Origin: DATKSS01 sp049582065
Lineage (GTDB): Bacteria; Chloroflexota; Dormibacteria; Dormibacterales; Dormibacteraceae
NCBI GenBank assembly: GCA_049582065.1
Contig: JBAUTF010000027.1
Span: 1 to 56,327, forward strand
DNA: 56,327 nucleotides
Reading direction: 5' to 3'
This document shows, in pieces, positions 28,020 to 35,932 of the stretch. The stretch's first letter is position 1. Each line of letters opens with the position of its first letter. The position numbers were made by a program, and so were the translations under genes. A model generated the notes under the pieces. The model was given only the letters and a program-made list of their open reading frames with translations. It did no database searches and was not told the DNA's origin.

Positions 28020-29947
28020 CGGAGCAGTCCTGGCGCCGCGAGGCCGATCAAGATGGCAAGGCCCACGGCGAGCAGTATCATCAGCGGCAGCGCCGGCAGG
28101 CGGCCACCGGCCAGCGCGATGCGGCCGGTCGTATCGGCAAACCGGCCCAGGGCCTCGTCACCCGCCGGTAGCCAGACGTCGACGCGGCGCGCCAGGTCGG
28201 CGGTCGGGGCCACTAGAAAGCGCTCGATCAGTGCCGACGCGGTCGCCATCCGCGCGTTGAGCCACGCGCCTGTCGCCGCAGATGCGACCAGCGCTCCGTC
28301 CTTGTCCCGGGCGTAGGCGAACGTCGCAGCCGCGATCCCAAGAAGCGCGATGGCGAGCCAGACTACGAATGAACCGGCGGACGGCTCAGGATGCTTGAAT
28401 CCGTCGAGCAGGTCGAGCCAGCCGCGGATCGTCGACGCGACCAGGAAGACCGCGCCCGCGAGGGCGAGCATGTAAGGCCAACCCAGCGATGACGAGGGCG
28501 CCTCGCGCACACGGTCGGGCTCGAAGGCGCGTCGCCGCCTCAGCGGGCCGATCGACACGCCGAAGAAAACGCGCGTCAGTCCCACCGCGACCAGGAGCAC
28601 GGCCTCCCCAAGCAGTGCGCCTAGCCACGAACGCGACGAGACGCCGAATGAAAGCGCGCCCCATGCGCTGAGCCCGACCACGATACCTCCCGTGAGCAGG
28701 GTCAGCGAGCTGGCACGCATGCGCTGCCATGCGTCCCCCATCTCCCGAATGTCGTCGGTGCGCATGGCGCCGGCGATGGCGGATGCGGCGAGCGTCGCCG
28801 CGGTGCGGGCCGGAGCCGCGGCCAAGATGCAGGCGACCCCGGCGATCGCGAACGTGGCGTGGGTGTTCTCGGAGCCGTGGATCACGATCGCGGCCCCGAC
28901 CGCGGCCACAGCCGATCCGAGCAGGGCGATGACGCGACGCGGCTCGTTCCCCAAGAGCGCTAGCAAAGAAGCGACCACGGCGGTGGCGGCGCACGCGTAC
29001 ATGCAGGCGCGCACCGTCTGCAGGTTGGAGGCGGCGAAGATCGGCATCAGTCGATACAGCACGACGATTGCCAGCACCGACCAGACCGCCTGCGCGATCG
29101 CTGAGGCCGCGGGCGGCGCGGAGACGGCGGTCTGTGTCACCCACGAATGGAGCGGCCAGAGCGCAAGCCTCCCTGACACGCCGATGAGGATCAGGACCGA
29201 CGCCACGACCAGCGACCTCACCGTCCAACCCGGGTTGGTGTGGAGGATCGGAACGAGGGTGTCGAGGTTCTGGACGCCGTAACGCGCATAGAGCCAGGCC
29301 ACGCCACACAACAGCGAGAGGTCCGAGAGGAAAGGCAGCGCAAGCGCCACGCGGCCGCGCCGCGCGGCTTCGTCCAGGCCCCAGCGATGGGCCAGCAGCA
29401 GGTAGGTCGCGACCCCTGCGATGCCCCAGAAGGCAACGAGCTCCGCCAGGTCCCAGCTGACGAGAGCGCCCACACAGCCGAAGAGCAGCATGCTGATCAA
29501 GGCGTGGAACCGCGCCGCGCCGGGCTCGGATCGACCCATGACCTGGTGCCATCCGATCGCGCCGATGATGCAGATCTCGATGGCGATTAGAGCGGCCACC
29601 GTGAGGTGGTCGACATGCAGCACGATGTCGATCCCAAAGCCCTGGAAGTTCACCGGGCCGCTGAAGGCGACCGGCAGGTTGATGTACTGGTAGGTCGCGG
29701 AAAACGGCGTCGTCTTCTTGGCGAGACCCCATCCCACCAGGATGGTGAGAAGCAGCGTCACAACGGCGCCGAGCATCGCCATCGTCGACGCCGACCGCCG
29801 GGTGCGGACGCTCGAGACGGCCATCAGGAAGGCCATCAATGGAGCCAGCACCATGATGGGCACCGCCCACCCGAGGGTGGTCGAGGGGTCGAATGTGAAA
29901 CCGGATGGCCGCGAGCCCGATGCCGCGCCGGATGCAGCCGTGATCAT
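28016..29947 (-). CDS. NuoL-like antiporter-type subunit (divergent)
   Basis: A 643-residue protein with the NuoL/5 arrangement, including a C-terminal extension ending in a last hydrophobic helix (LPLMILLAVGLAILIGL), suggesting the lateral helix is kept. The helix-5 W-E-G-V-G motif is VAFWGIAGVATYLL (Glu to Gly). G-K-S-A-Q is GRLAL (Lys to Arg), and the GPTPVSALIHAATM motif becomes APPAASAIAQAVWS (His to Gln). So the antiporter core is present in fold but poor in charges. It follows the nuoK-like gene by 23 nt. Confidence 0.75.
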   Translation of the reverse strand: MITAASGAASGSRPSGFTFDPSTTLGWAVPIMVLAPLMAFLMAVSSVRTRRSASTMAMLGAVVTLLLTILVGWGLAKKTTPFSATYQYINLPVAFSGPVNFQGFGIDIVLHVDHLTVAALIAIEICIIGAIGWHQVMGRSEPGAARFHALISMLLFGCVGALVSWDLAELVAFWGIAGVATYLLLAHRWGLDEAARRGRVALALPFLSDLSLLCGVAWLYARYGVQNLDTLVPILHTNPGWTVRSLVVASVLILIGVSGRLALWPLHSWVTQTAVSAPPAASAIAQAVWSVLAIVVLYRLMPIFAASNLQTVRACMYACAATAVVASLLALLGNEPRRVIALLGSAVAAVGAAIVIHGSENTHATFAIAGVACILAAAPARTAATLAASAIAGAMRTDDIREMGDAWQRMRASSLTLLTGGIVVGLSAWGALSFGVSSRSWLGALLGEAVLLVAVGLTRVFFGVSIGPLRRRRAFEPDRVREAPSSSLGWPYMLALAGAVFLVASTIRGWLDLLDGFKHPEPSAGSFVVWLAIALLGIAAATFAYARDKDGALVASAATGAWLNARMATASALIERFLVAPTADLARRVDVWLPAGDEALGRFADTTGRIALAGGRLPALPLMILLAVGLAILIGLAAPGLLR

Positions 29948-29970
29948 GTCGCCGGCGGCGACCAGCAGGT

Positions 29971-30246
29971 TCAGCGAGCGCCCTCCCGACCCGCGATGCC
30001 GACGCCCAGCGCGACCAATGCGAGGGCGGCGGCGGCCAGCAGCACCACGACCTCCTGGCCTATGAGCTCCCGACCGCCGGCGGCCGAGAACCGGGCGACG
30101 CCGGCGAAGGCGACCCCCGCTCCACCGAACATGAGCGGTATGCCTGCCAGCGCTGCCGTGAGGTCGCGGCGCCAGGTCGCCGCAAACGCGCCGACCGCCA
30201 CCAGGGCGGCGGCGACGAACATCACGGTCACCAGTCCGACGGTCAC
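29971..30246 (-). CDS. NuoK-like subunit lacking both conserved glutamates
   Basis: About 91 residues and three helices. NuoK identity rests on the loop WRRDLTAALAGIPLMFGGAGVAF, matching the family R-R-N-L-...-L-G-L-E-L-M, and on its place between J and L. The helix-2 Glu is Pro37, and the last helix (from about 66) has no acidic residue where the second Glu belongs. The GTG at 30246 overlaps the nuoJ-like stop (GTGA); an upstream GTG at 30270 is possible. Confidence 0.65.
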   Translation of the reverse strand: MTVGLVTVMFVAAALVAVGAFAATWRRDLTAALAGIPLMFGGAGVAFAGVARFSAAGGRELIGQEVVVLLAAAALALVALGVGIAGREGAR

Positions 30247-30731
30247 CGGCTGCGACCCCTCACCCGCCACGCTGCGGTGGCGCCCACGAGAGCCACCAGG
30301 ACCAGCGCGCCGATTGCCTCCGTCGCCATCGCGTCATGGGCGAAGAGCAGCCGGCCGACCGCAGAGGCGCCGACCTCGCCTCCATAAAAGGTCGCGTGGA
30401 CGAAGTCACCCCGATAGGCGGAATAGGCGAGCAGCGCGAGCAGTCCCGCGGCGCCCGCGGCGCCGAATTGTCGCCAAGCCACGTGAGTCACAGGATCGAA
30501 CGACCTGTACTGAGGACCCGCGAGGATCGCTGCGATTGCCACGTAGCACACCAAGACGACGGCGGCGGCGAATCCGGCCGAGAGCGACAGGGCAATCCCC
30601 GCCAGCCCAAGGCCCGTCACCGCCATCGCCAGGCCGCGTGTCTCGCGGGCGGGCAGGAATGCGACGAAGAGCGCGCCGCCCGTCGACAGTGTCGCGGACA
30701 CGTAGAAACCTATCGCGTGGAGGGAGTCCAT
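30243..30731 (-). CDS. NuoJ-like membrane subunit
   Basis: A 162-residue, five-helix protein. The NuoJ hallmark in helix 3 is recognisable: AGFAAAVVLVCYVAIAAIL against the family A-x-x-x-A-x-x-Q-V-L-V-Y-x-G-A, with the Tyr kept. The end FAHDAMATEAIGALVLVALVGA resembles the last NuoJ helix. The ATG has CGGAGAG upstream, a usable Shine-Dalgarno. It is 36 nt after the small membrane ORF, in the same direction. Confidence 0.65.
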   Translation of the reverse strand: MDSLHAIGFYVSATLSTGGALFVAFLPARETRGLAMAVTGLGLAGIALSLSAGFAAAVVLVCYVAIAAILAGPQYRSFDPVTHVAWRQFGAAGAAGLLALLAYSAYRGDFVHATFYGGEVGASAVGRLLFAHDAMATEAIGALVLVALVGATAAWRVRGRSR

Positions 30732-30767
30732 CGGCTCTCCGTGGTGATTGAGAGTTGCCCTTACCGG

Positions 30768-30989
30768 CTACTCGACGAGGCCGCCGGCTCCAAGCCGCCA
30801 AGCATACAGGAGGCCGGAACCAGCAATCGCGAGCAGGGCGAGAGCTGCAACGATGCCTCCGGGCGTCGGTTGCACCGTCGCGCCGGCGACCGCATAGGCG
30901 GCCAGCAGCACCGCGGCGGTCGCGCCCGATCCCGTCGCGGCGACGCGGACCGGATCCCAGCGACGCATTCTCCGCGACAATTCAGCCAT
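30768..30989 (-). CDS. 73-residue two-helix membrane protein heading the nuo-like cluster
   Basis: Not recognised. Basic N-terminus MAELSRRMRRWDPVR, then two hydrophobic helices (about 17-36 and 46-64) joined by QPTPGG. Its position directly before J-K-L-M-N suggests it is part of the same membrane complex. The ATG shares two bases with the divergent GNAT ATG (CATG); GATACT lies 6 nt upstream. A second in-frame ATG at 30968 would remove seven residues. Could be a NuoA- or NuoH-like remnant, but I see no motif for either. Confidence 0.6.
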   Translation of the reverse strand: MAELSRRMRRWDPVRVAATGSGATAAVLLAAYAVAGATVQPTPGGIVAALALLAIAGSGLLYAWRLGAGGLVE

Positions 30990-31001
30990 GCCGGCAGTAT
31001 C
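30976..31001. promoter_or_regulatory. Face-to-face leaderless promoters across overlapping start codons
   Basis: GACAAT (30976-30981) lies 6 nt before the rightward ATG, and GATACT (31001-30996) lies 6 nt before the leftward ATG. Each -10 is inside the coding sequence of the opposite gene. Both are GANANT rather than TANNNT, so support is moderate. Confidence 0.4.
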
Positions 31002-31797
31002 GCAGGCGCTGGTCGACTTCGCCAACCACCACCGGCAGCGGGCGGAGCCGGGGATCGAGGTGATCGTCACTCCTCGGTATGAGATCAACCTGCAGCAGGA
31101 CTTCCCCATCCCTGGCCCGAACAACGTCTCCTGGATCAGGTGCCGGGCTGAGGAGGTCGATGACGTGATCCAGGAGGCGCGGGCCAGCGTGAGCCCGCGG
31201 CACCTGCCGCTGATGTGGATCCTCGACCCCGAGACCCGGCCTGCGGACTTTGCGGAGCGCCTGCTCGCCCATGGGGCCCGCCCCGACCCTCACAGCGCGG
31301 AGTCGAAGGTGATGGTGCTAGCGAGCGATGCGACGGTCGACGCGCCCCAAGTGGCCGGCCTCCGGATCACCGAAGCGCTCGCGGACGCAGAAGCCTTCCA
31401 GCAGGCCGACCGCGCCAACACCGAAGCGTTCGAGGCCGATTCGCTCGGCGACGACCCTCACCGGGTCGCCGCGCGGGAGCGGCGCCGCCGCAACCTTCTC
31501 GCTGCGGGCAACCGATACCTTCTTCTCGCCAGCGTGGATGGCGAGCCAGCCGGCTCGGGCTCGCTCGGCCTATACCCTCCCGACGGCGCGAAGATGAACG
31601 GCGGCGCGGTGCGGCCGAAGTTCCGCGGCCGCGGCGTTTACCGGGCGCTCGTCGCCGCGCGGGTCGAGATCGCCCGCAGCGCCGGCGTGCCGGGGCTGGC
31701 TGTCTGGGGCGGCGACATGTCGAGGCCGATCCTCGAGCGCCTCGGCTTCCAGGTGGTCGGCTGGCGACGCTTCTACGTCGATACCACGACGGTTTGA
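30988..31797 (+). CDS. GNAT family N-acetyltransferase
   Basis: A 269-residue protein. The first 110 residues are not recognised; the second half is a GNAT fold with the acetyl-CoA-binding loop VRPKFRGRGVYRALVAARVE (R-x-x-G-x-G type, about 211-230) and the closing GDMSRPILERLGFQVVGWRR. It would acetylate an amine on a small molecule or protein; the substrate is unknown. It is divergent from the nuo-like cluster, with overlapping start codons, and converges on the ABC exporter genes. Confidence 0.8.
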   Translation: MPAVSQALVDFANHHRQRAEPGIEVIVTPRYEINLQQDFPIPGPNNVSWIRCRAEEVDDVIQEARASVSPRHLPLMWILDPETRPADFAERLLAHGARPDPHSAESKVMVLASDATVDAPQVAGLRITEALADAEAFQQADRANTEAFEADSLGDDPHRVAARERRRRNLLAAGNRYLLLASVDGEPAGSGSLGLYPPDGAKMNGGAVRPKFRGRGVYRALVAARVEIARSAGVPGLAVWGGDMSRPILERLGFQVVGWRRFYVDTTTV

Positions 31798-31800
31798 GGA

Positions 31801-31844
31801 CTACTGGACCGTACCAGCCAGATCTGGCCGTTACGGTCCACTAG
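31801..31844. terminator. Large inverted repeat between convergent genes, possible bidirectional terminator
   Basis: Outer arms ctactggaccgta (31801-31813) and ttacggtccactag (31831-31844) are inverted with 12 of 13 matches, around an inner CCAGATCTGG palindrome. It fills the gap between the GNAT stop and the exporter stop. There is no T tract. Its right half matches the ribH promoter region. Confidence 0.5.
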
Positions 31845-33658
31845 GCCAGCGATTCAACCCATGCCTGGTGGAGCGATCCGTAGCGGCTTGACCGCTCGCG
31901 CAGATCCGACGGCGCGCCGTCCTCGACCACCCTGCCCGCGTCGATGACCAGGACCCGGTCCGCGATCTCGACCGTCGAGAGGCGGTGGGCGATGATGACC
32001 GCCGTCCGCCCGCGCAGCAAGGTCCGCAGCGCGCGCTGCACCAGCCGCTCCGAAGGTAGGTCGAGCGAAGACGTCGCCTCGTCCAGGATGAGGACGCGCG
32101 GGTCCGCGAGGAAGGCGCGAGCAAAGGCTACGAGCTGACGCTGGCCGGCGGACAGCCGGACTCCACGCCGGCGCACGTCCGTGTCGTACCCGTTGGGCAT
32201 GGCGCTGATGAAATCGTGGGCGCCGATCGCACGCGCGGCTGCGATCATGTCCTCGCGCGAAGCCTCGGGCCTTCCGAACAGCAGGTTCTCCCCCACAGTG
32301 CCCGAGAAAAGAAAGCTCTCCTGCGTCACGGTGACGACCGCCCGGCGCAGCTCCTCGACCGCGACATCGCGCAAGTCGATCCCGTCCAGCGTCACGCGTC
32401 CCGACGTCGGGTCGTAAAAGCGCGCGATCAAGCGCGCCATCGTCGTTTTTCCAGCACCCGTCTCACCCACGATCGCGACGACCTGGCCGGCGGGGACCTG
32501 GAGGTCGACGTCGTGCAGCACGGCCTTCTCGCGGTAAGCGAACGTCACGTGTTCGAAGGCGATCGCGCCCTTCGCATCTCCCAATCGCACCGGGTTTGCG
32601 GGCTCGGGCACGGTGGGCGTCTCCTCGATCACGCCGGCGAGCTTCTCGAGCGCCGCTCCAGCGGCCTGGAACACGTTGTAGAACTGCGACAGGTCCTGCA
32701 TCGGCTCGAAGAACTGGCGTAGGTAGAGCACGAAGGCGGTCAGGACGCCCAAGGTGAGCTGCCCTTCCACCACGAGGTAGCCACCGAACAGGAGCGCCGA
32801 CGTGGTGGTGAGGCGCCCGAGCAGGTTGATCGCCGGTCCGAACGTCGAGGCGAGCCGGTTGGACCAGATGTTGGCGTCGCGGTAGCGGCCGTTGACGTCC
32901 TCGAAGATTTCCTGGTTGCGTGGCTCACGCCGGAAGGCGTGGACGGCACGGATGCCGCCAAGCGATTCGACGTAGTGCACGATCACCAGCACGATCGCGC
33001 GCCGCACCGCGCGGTACGAGCGCGCCGAGTTGGCGCGGAACCAGTAGGTGAGCGCCAGGACCAGCGGCATCGCCACCAGGGTGACCACCCCGAGGCGAAG
33101 GTCCAGTCGCAGAAGGATGACTGTGATCGCGACCACCGAGATGAGGGACGTGATGACGGAGGTGAGCCCGGTCGCGAGCAGCTCGTTGAGCGCATCGATG
33201 TCAGAGGTCAGCCGCGAGATGATCCGCCCCGACGTGTAGCGCTCGAAGAAGGAGAGCGACAGCTCCTGCACGTGCGCGAAAAGGGTCTTGCGGAGGTCGA
33301 ACAGCACGTCGGCGCCGATCCGACCGGACAGTCGCAGGAACGCGTAGTTGGCTCCGGCGTTGACGATCAGCGCCAGCAGGAGCACGGCCACGATGTCGAC
33401 CAGGTTTACCAGGTTGCCGGTTTGTCCCGGCCGGATCCCGCTGTCGATCCCGAGACCGACCAGGTAAGGCAGAGCCAGGTAGGCGGCGGACCGGATCAGG
33501 ATGAGGACGCCGGCCAGTGCCATGGCCCACCGGTAGGGCTTCGCGAGGCCGGCGAGGAGCCGGCGGCTGCGCCTTCGCAACAAACCGGCGACGCTCGGCG
33601 AGAATTCGTCGATCTCCTCCGAGGCGACCCCGCGCCAGCGGTCGGCAGGGGCCGTCAC
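31841..33658 (-). CDS. ABC transporter, fused permease/ATPase, second exporter subunit
   Basis: A 605-residue type IV ABC exporter half: six helices (about 45-330) then an ATPase with Walker A GETGAGKTT, signature LSAGQRQ, Walker B VLILDEATSSLD and the H-loop IIAHRLSTV. This half has a full catalytic Glu, so with its degenerate partner it should form a heterodimeric exporter like TM287/288 or BmrCD, for drugs, lipids or peptides. GTG at 33658 is chosen because GGGGAGG lies 9 nt before it; an ATG at 33697 would overlap the previous gene. Confidence 0.9.
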   Translation of the reverse strand: MTAPADRWRGVASEEIDEFSPSVAGLLRRRSRRLLAGLAKPYRWAMALAGVLILIRSAAYLALPYLVGLGIDSGIRPGQTGNLVNLVDIVAVLLLALIVNAGANYAFLRLSGRIGADVLFDLRKTLFAHVQELSLSFFERYTSGRIISRLTSDIDALNELLATGLTSVITSLISVVAITVILLRLDLRLGVVTLVAMPLVLALTYWFRANSARSYRAVRRAIVLVIVHYVESLGGIRAVHAFRREPRNQEIFEDVNGRYRDANIWSNRLASTFGPAINLLGRLTTTSALLFGGYLVVEGQLTLGVLTAFVLYLRQFFEPMQDLSQFYNVFQAAGAALEKLAGVIEETPTVPEPANPVRLGDAKGAIAFEHVTFAYREKAVLHDVDLQVPAGQVVAIVGETGAGKTTMARLIARFYDPTSGRVTLDGIDLRDVAVEELRRAVVTVTQESFLFSGTVGENLLFGRPEASREDMIAAARAIGAHDFISAMPNGYDTDVRRRGVRLSAGQRQLVAFARAFLADPRVLILDEATSSLDLPSERLVQRALRTLLRGRTAVIIAHRLSTVEIADRVLVIDAGRVVEDGAPSDLRERSSRYGSLHQAWVESLA

Positions 33659-33670
33659 AGCGCTCAACCT

Positions 33671-33691
33671 CCCCACGGTTTCACCGCGGGG
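33671..33691 (-). promoter_or_regulatory. Hairpin covering the exporter junction and Shine-Dalgarno
   Basis: CCCCGCGGT gaa ACCGTGGGG on the minus strand (one mismatch). The first gene's TGA stop lies in the loop region and the second gene's GGGGAGG ribosome binding site starts in the 3' arm, suggesting translational coupling. The arm sequence resembles the palindromic elements in dnaX and trpG. Confidence 0.5.
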
Positions 33692-35447
33692 CCCCATAAG
33701 GAAGCGCTCTTGCTTCGGTTTGAAGCTCGTACTCCTGCGAGAGCAGCGCCCGGTAGACGTCGTTCGAGCGCATGAGCTCGCTGTGCGAGCCCACCGCGGC
33801 CACCTTGCCGCCATCGATGAGCGCCACCTTGTCGGCGAGCGCGAGGGTCGAAGGCCGGTGGACGACCAGCAGCCCGGTCACGCCTTCCAGCACGCGGCCC
33901 AGCGCCTCCTCGATCACAGCCTCGGTATGGACGTCCACGGACGATAGGGGGTCGTCGAGCACCAGCACCGGCGGCGCTCCGAGCACCGCCCGGGCGAGGG
34001 CGAGGCGCTGGCGCTGGCCCCCGGAAAGCGTGTAGCCCTGCTCGCCGACACGAGTCTCGAGTCCCCAGGGTAGGTCCCACACGAAGCCGGCCTGAGCCAC
34101 GTCGATCGCGCGCTTGATCTCGTCGTCCGATACCACCGGGCGGCCCATCACCAGGTTCTCGTGCACGGACGCCGAGAACAGGATCGGGTCTTCGAACGCG
34201 ACGCCGATGTGCGAGCGCAGCGAGCTCAGCCGGACCTCGCGCACGTCGATCCCGTCGAGCAGCACGCAGCCCTCGTCCACGTCGTAGAGGCGCGGCACGA
34301 GCTGGGCCAGGGTGGTCTTGCCGCTCCCGGTCCTCCCGACCAGGCCCATCGTCTCGCCAGGCTCGATGATGAGATTGAGGCCGCGCAGGATCCAGGCGTC
34401 CGACTTCGGGTACTTGAACCCGACGTCGCGGAACTCGATGCGGCCTCGGCATCGTTCGAGAGTGCGCGCATGCGGGCGGTCGGCGATCTCCGGCCGCGAG
34501 TCCAGCACCTCGTTGAGTCGCTCTGATGCCGTCTGGCACTCCTCGCTCATCGAAAGCACCCAACCGATCGCGTCCATCGGCCAGGTGAGCATGAAGACGT
34601 AGCTCATGAACGCGACGAGCCCGCCGATTGTGAGCCGGCCCTGGGTGACGTTGATCCCCCCGATCAACAGGACCGCGGCGAGCGAGAGGTTGGGCAGGAA
34701 GTTGAGTCTCGTCCACAGCTGCGCGCGCACACCGATCCCGAGCAGGCTGGTCGATCGCAGCATCCCCGCCTGGTCTTCGAAGCGTTTCTGCATCAGGCCC
34801 ATGCGTCCGAACGCCTTGATGATTCGGACGCCCGTCGCCATCTCTTCGATGACCGTGGTGAGGTCGCCCTGCTGGTCTTGCAGCCGGCGGGCGATGAGCT
34901 TGTATCGGTTGTGGAACTTGCGGCTGTAATAGGCGATCGGCAACATGCAGACCACCACGACCAGGGCGAGCTGCCAGTCGAGCGCAAGCATCAGTCCCAG
35001 GACGACCACGAACGTCACGATCGTCTGCAGGAACCAGATCAGGCCGAAGCTCACGAATCGCCGCACGGTGCCTATGTCCGAGATCGCGCGTGAAAGCAGC
35101 TGGCCCGACTGCCAGTTGTCGTGGAATGAAACCTGCAGGCCCTGGAGATGTGCGTAAAAGTCGTTGCGCAAGTCGGTCTCCATGCGCAGCGAGGCGATGC
35201 CCGAGTAGTTGCGTCGAAGGAACACGAAACCGAACTCCAGGAGACCGATCAGAACGAGGAGCCCCGCCATCGTCAGCAGCTGACCCAGGTCGTGGTGCGT
35301 GATCGGTCCATCGATGATGTACTGGATCACCTTGGGGATGGCCGCGGCCATGGCGAGGCTGCCCAGCTGTGCCAGGCCGAAGACGACGACCAACCGCTTG
35401 TATGGCCGCAGATACGGAAGGTAACGGCGCAGCGCCAACAGGCCCAA
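33681..35447 (-). CDS. ABC transporter, fused permease/ATPase, first exporter subunit (degenerate site)
   Basis: A 588-residue exporter half: six helices (about 15-300) and an ATPase with Walker A GRTGSGKTT, signature LSGGQRQRLALARA and Walker B VLVLDDPLSSVD. The residue after the Walker B Asp is Asp, not the catalytic Glu, the mark of the degenerate site in heterodimeric exporters. It precedes its partner by 22 nt. TTG at 35447 is the first usable start after an in-frame stop at 35474-35472; GAAGGA lies upstream at a somewhat long spacing. Confidence 0.9.
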   Translation of the reverse strand: MGLLALRRYLPYLRPYKRLVVVFGLAQLGSLAMAAAIPKVIQYIIDGPITHHDLGQLLTMAGLLVLIGLLEFGFVFLRRNYSGIASLRMETDLRNDFYAHLQGLQVSFHDNWQSGQLLSRAISDIGTVRRFVSFGLIWFLQTIVTFVVVLGLMLALDWQLALVVVVCMLPIAYYSRKFHNRYKLIARRLQDQQGDLTTVIEEMATGVRIIKAFGRMGLMQKRFEDQAGMLRSTSLLGIGVRAQLWTRLNFLPNLSLAAVLLIGGINVTQGRLTIGGLVAFMSYVFMLTWPMDAIGWVLSMSEECQTASERLNEVLDSRPEIADRPHARTLERCRGRIEFRDVGFKYPKSDAWILRGLNLIIEPGETMGLVGRTGSGKTTLAQLVPRLYDVDEGCVLLDGIDVREVRLSSLRSHIGVAFEDPILFSASVHENLVMGRPVVSDDEIKRAIDVAQAGFVWDLPWGLETRVGEQGYTLSGGQRQRLALARAVLGAPPVLVLDDPLSSVDVHTEAVIEEALGRVLEGVTGLLVVHRPSTLALADKVALIDGGKVAAVGSHSELMRSNDVYRALLSQEYELQTEARALPYGAPR

Positions 35448-35536
35448 TGCGGTCGAACATCCTTCGCGCCGTCATGAGGGCGCGTTGAACCACGAGAGGC
35501 TGGGGGCGGATTAGTTTACCGCGCGATTACCGCCAG

Positions 35537-35896
35537 TTAACCGGCAAGATCGCGCATGGAGACCATCCCGATCACCTGCCCGTTCTCGACCACGGGCAGG
35601 TGGCGAAAGCCGCGGTCCAGCATCGTCTTCAATGCCTCTTCCGTGTCCACGTCGGGATCGACGGTCTGCGGGTCGTGGGTCATCCACGACGAGATCTCGT
35701 GGCTGGGAGCGTCGTGCGACTGGGATATGGCCCGCACAGTGTCGCGTTCCGTGAAGATGCCGATCAACCGCGACCCTTCCATGACGAGCGTCGAGCCGAT
35801 GCGCTGCTGCGCCATAAGCGAAACCGCCTCCCCGACCGTGGCCTTCGCGTCCACCATGTGCAGCCTCGTCTTCATGACGTCGCGCACCGTGGCCAT
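35537..35896 (-). CDS. CBS-pair domain protein
   Basis: A 119-residue protein consisting of two CBS motifs, MATVRDVMKTRLHMVDAKAT onward and EISSWMTHDPQTVDPDVDTE onward, each ending in the usual G-I-F-T-E-R-D or G-M-V-S-M-R-D. Stand-alone CBS pairs bind adenine nucleotides and act as sensors; the partner is unknown. ATG at 35896 is preceded by TACGAT exactly 6 nt upstream and no Shine-Dalgarno, one of the clearest leaderless starts here. Confidence 0.9.
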   Translation of the reverse strand: MATVRDVMKTRLHMVDAKATVGEAVSLMAQQRIGSTLVMEGSRLIGIFTERDTVRAISQSHDAPSHEISSWMTHDPQTVDPDVDTEEALKTMLDRGFRHLPVVENGQVIGMVSMRDLAG

Positions 35897-35902
35897 GGGC
35901 CA

Positions 35903-35908
35903 ATCGTA
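35903..35908 (-). promoter_or_regulatory. TACGAT -10 element, leaderless start of CBS gene
   Basis: TACGAT then tggccc then ATG: a 6-nt spacing that would place the transcript start on the ATG. No -35 is recognisable. Confidence 0.5.
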
Positions 35909-35932
35909 TGCCCACGGCTCCAAAGCCGCAGG

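Noticed and set aside
26424..28316. Long rightward frame (630 codons) opposite the nuoM-like and nuoL-like genes
   Set aside because: It is antisense to clear membrane-protein genes, rich in Arg/Gln/Asp/Gly as expected of a high-GC shadow frame, and has no recognisable domain.
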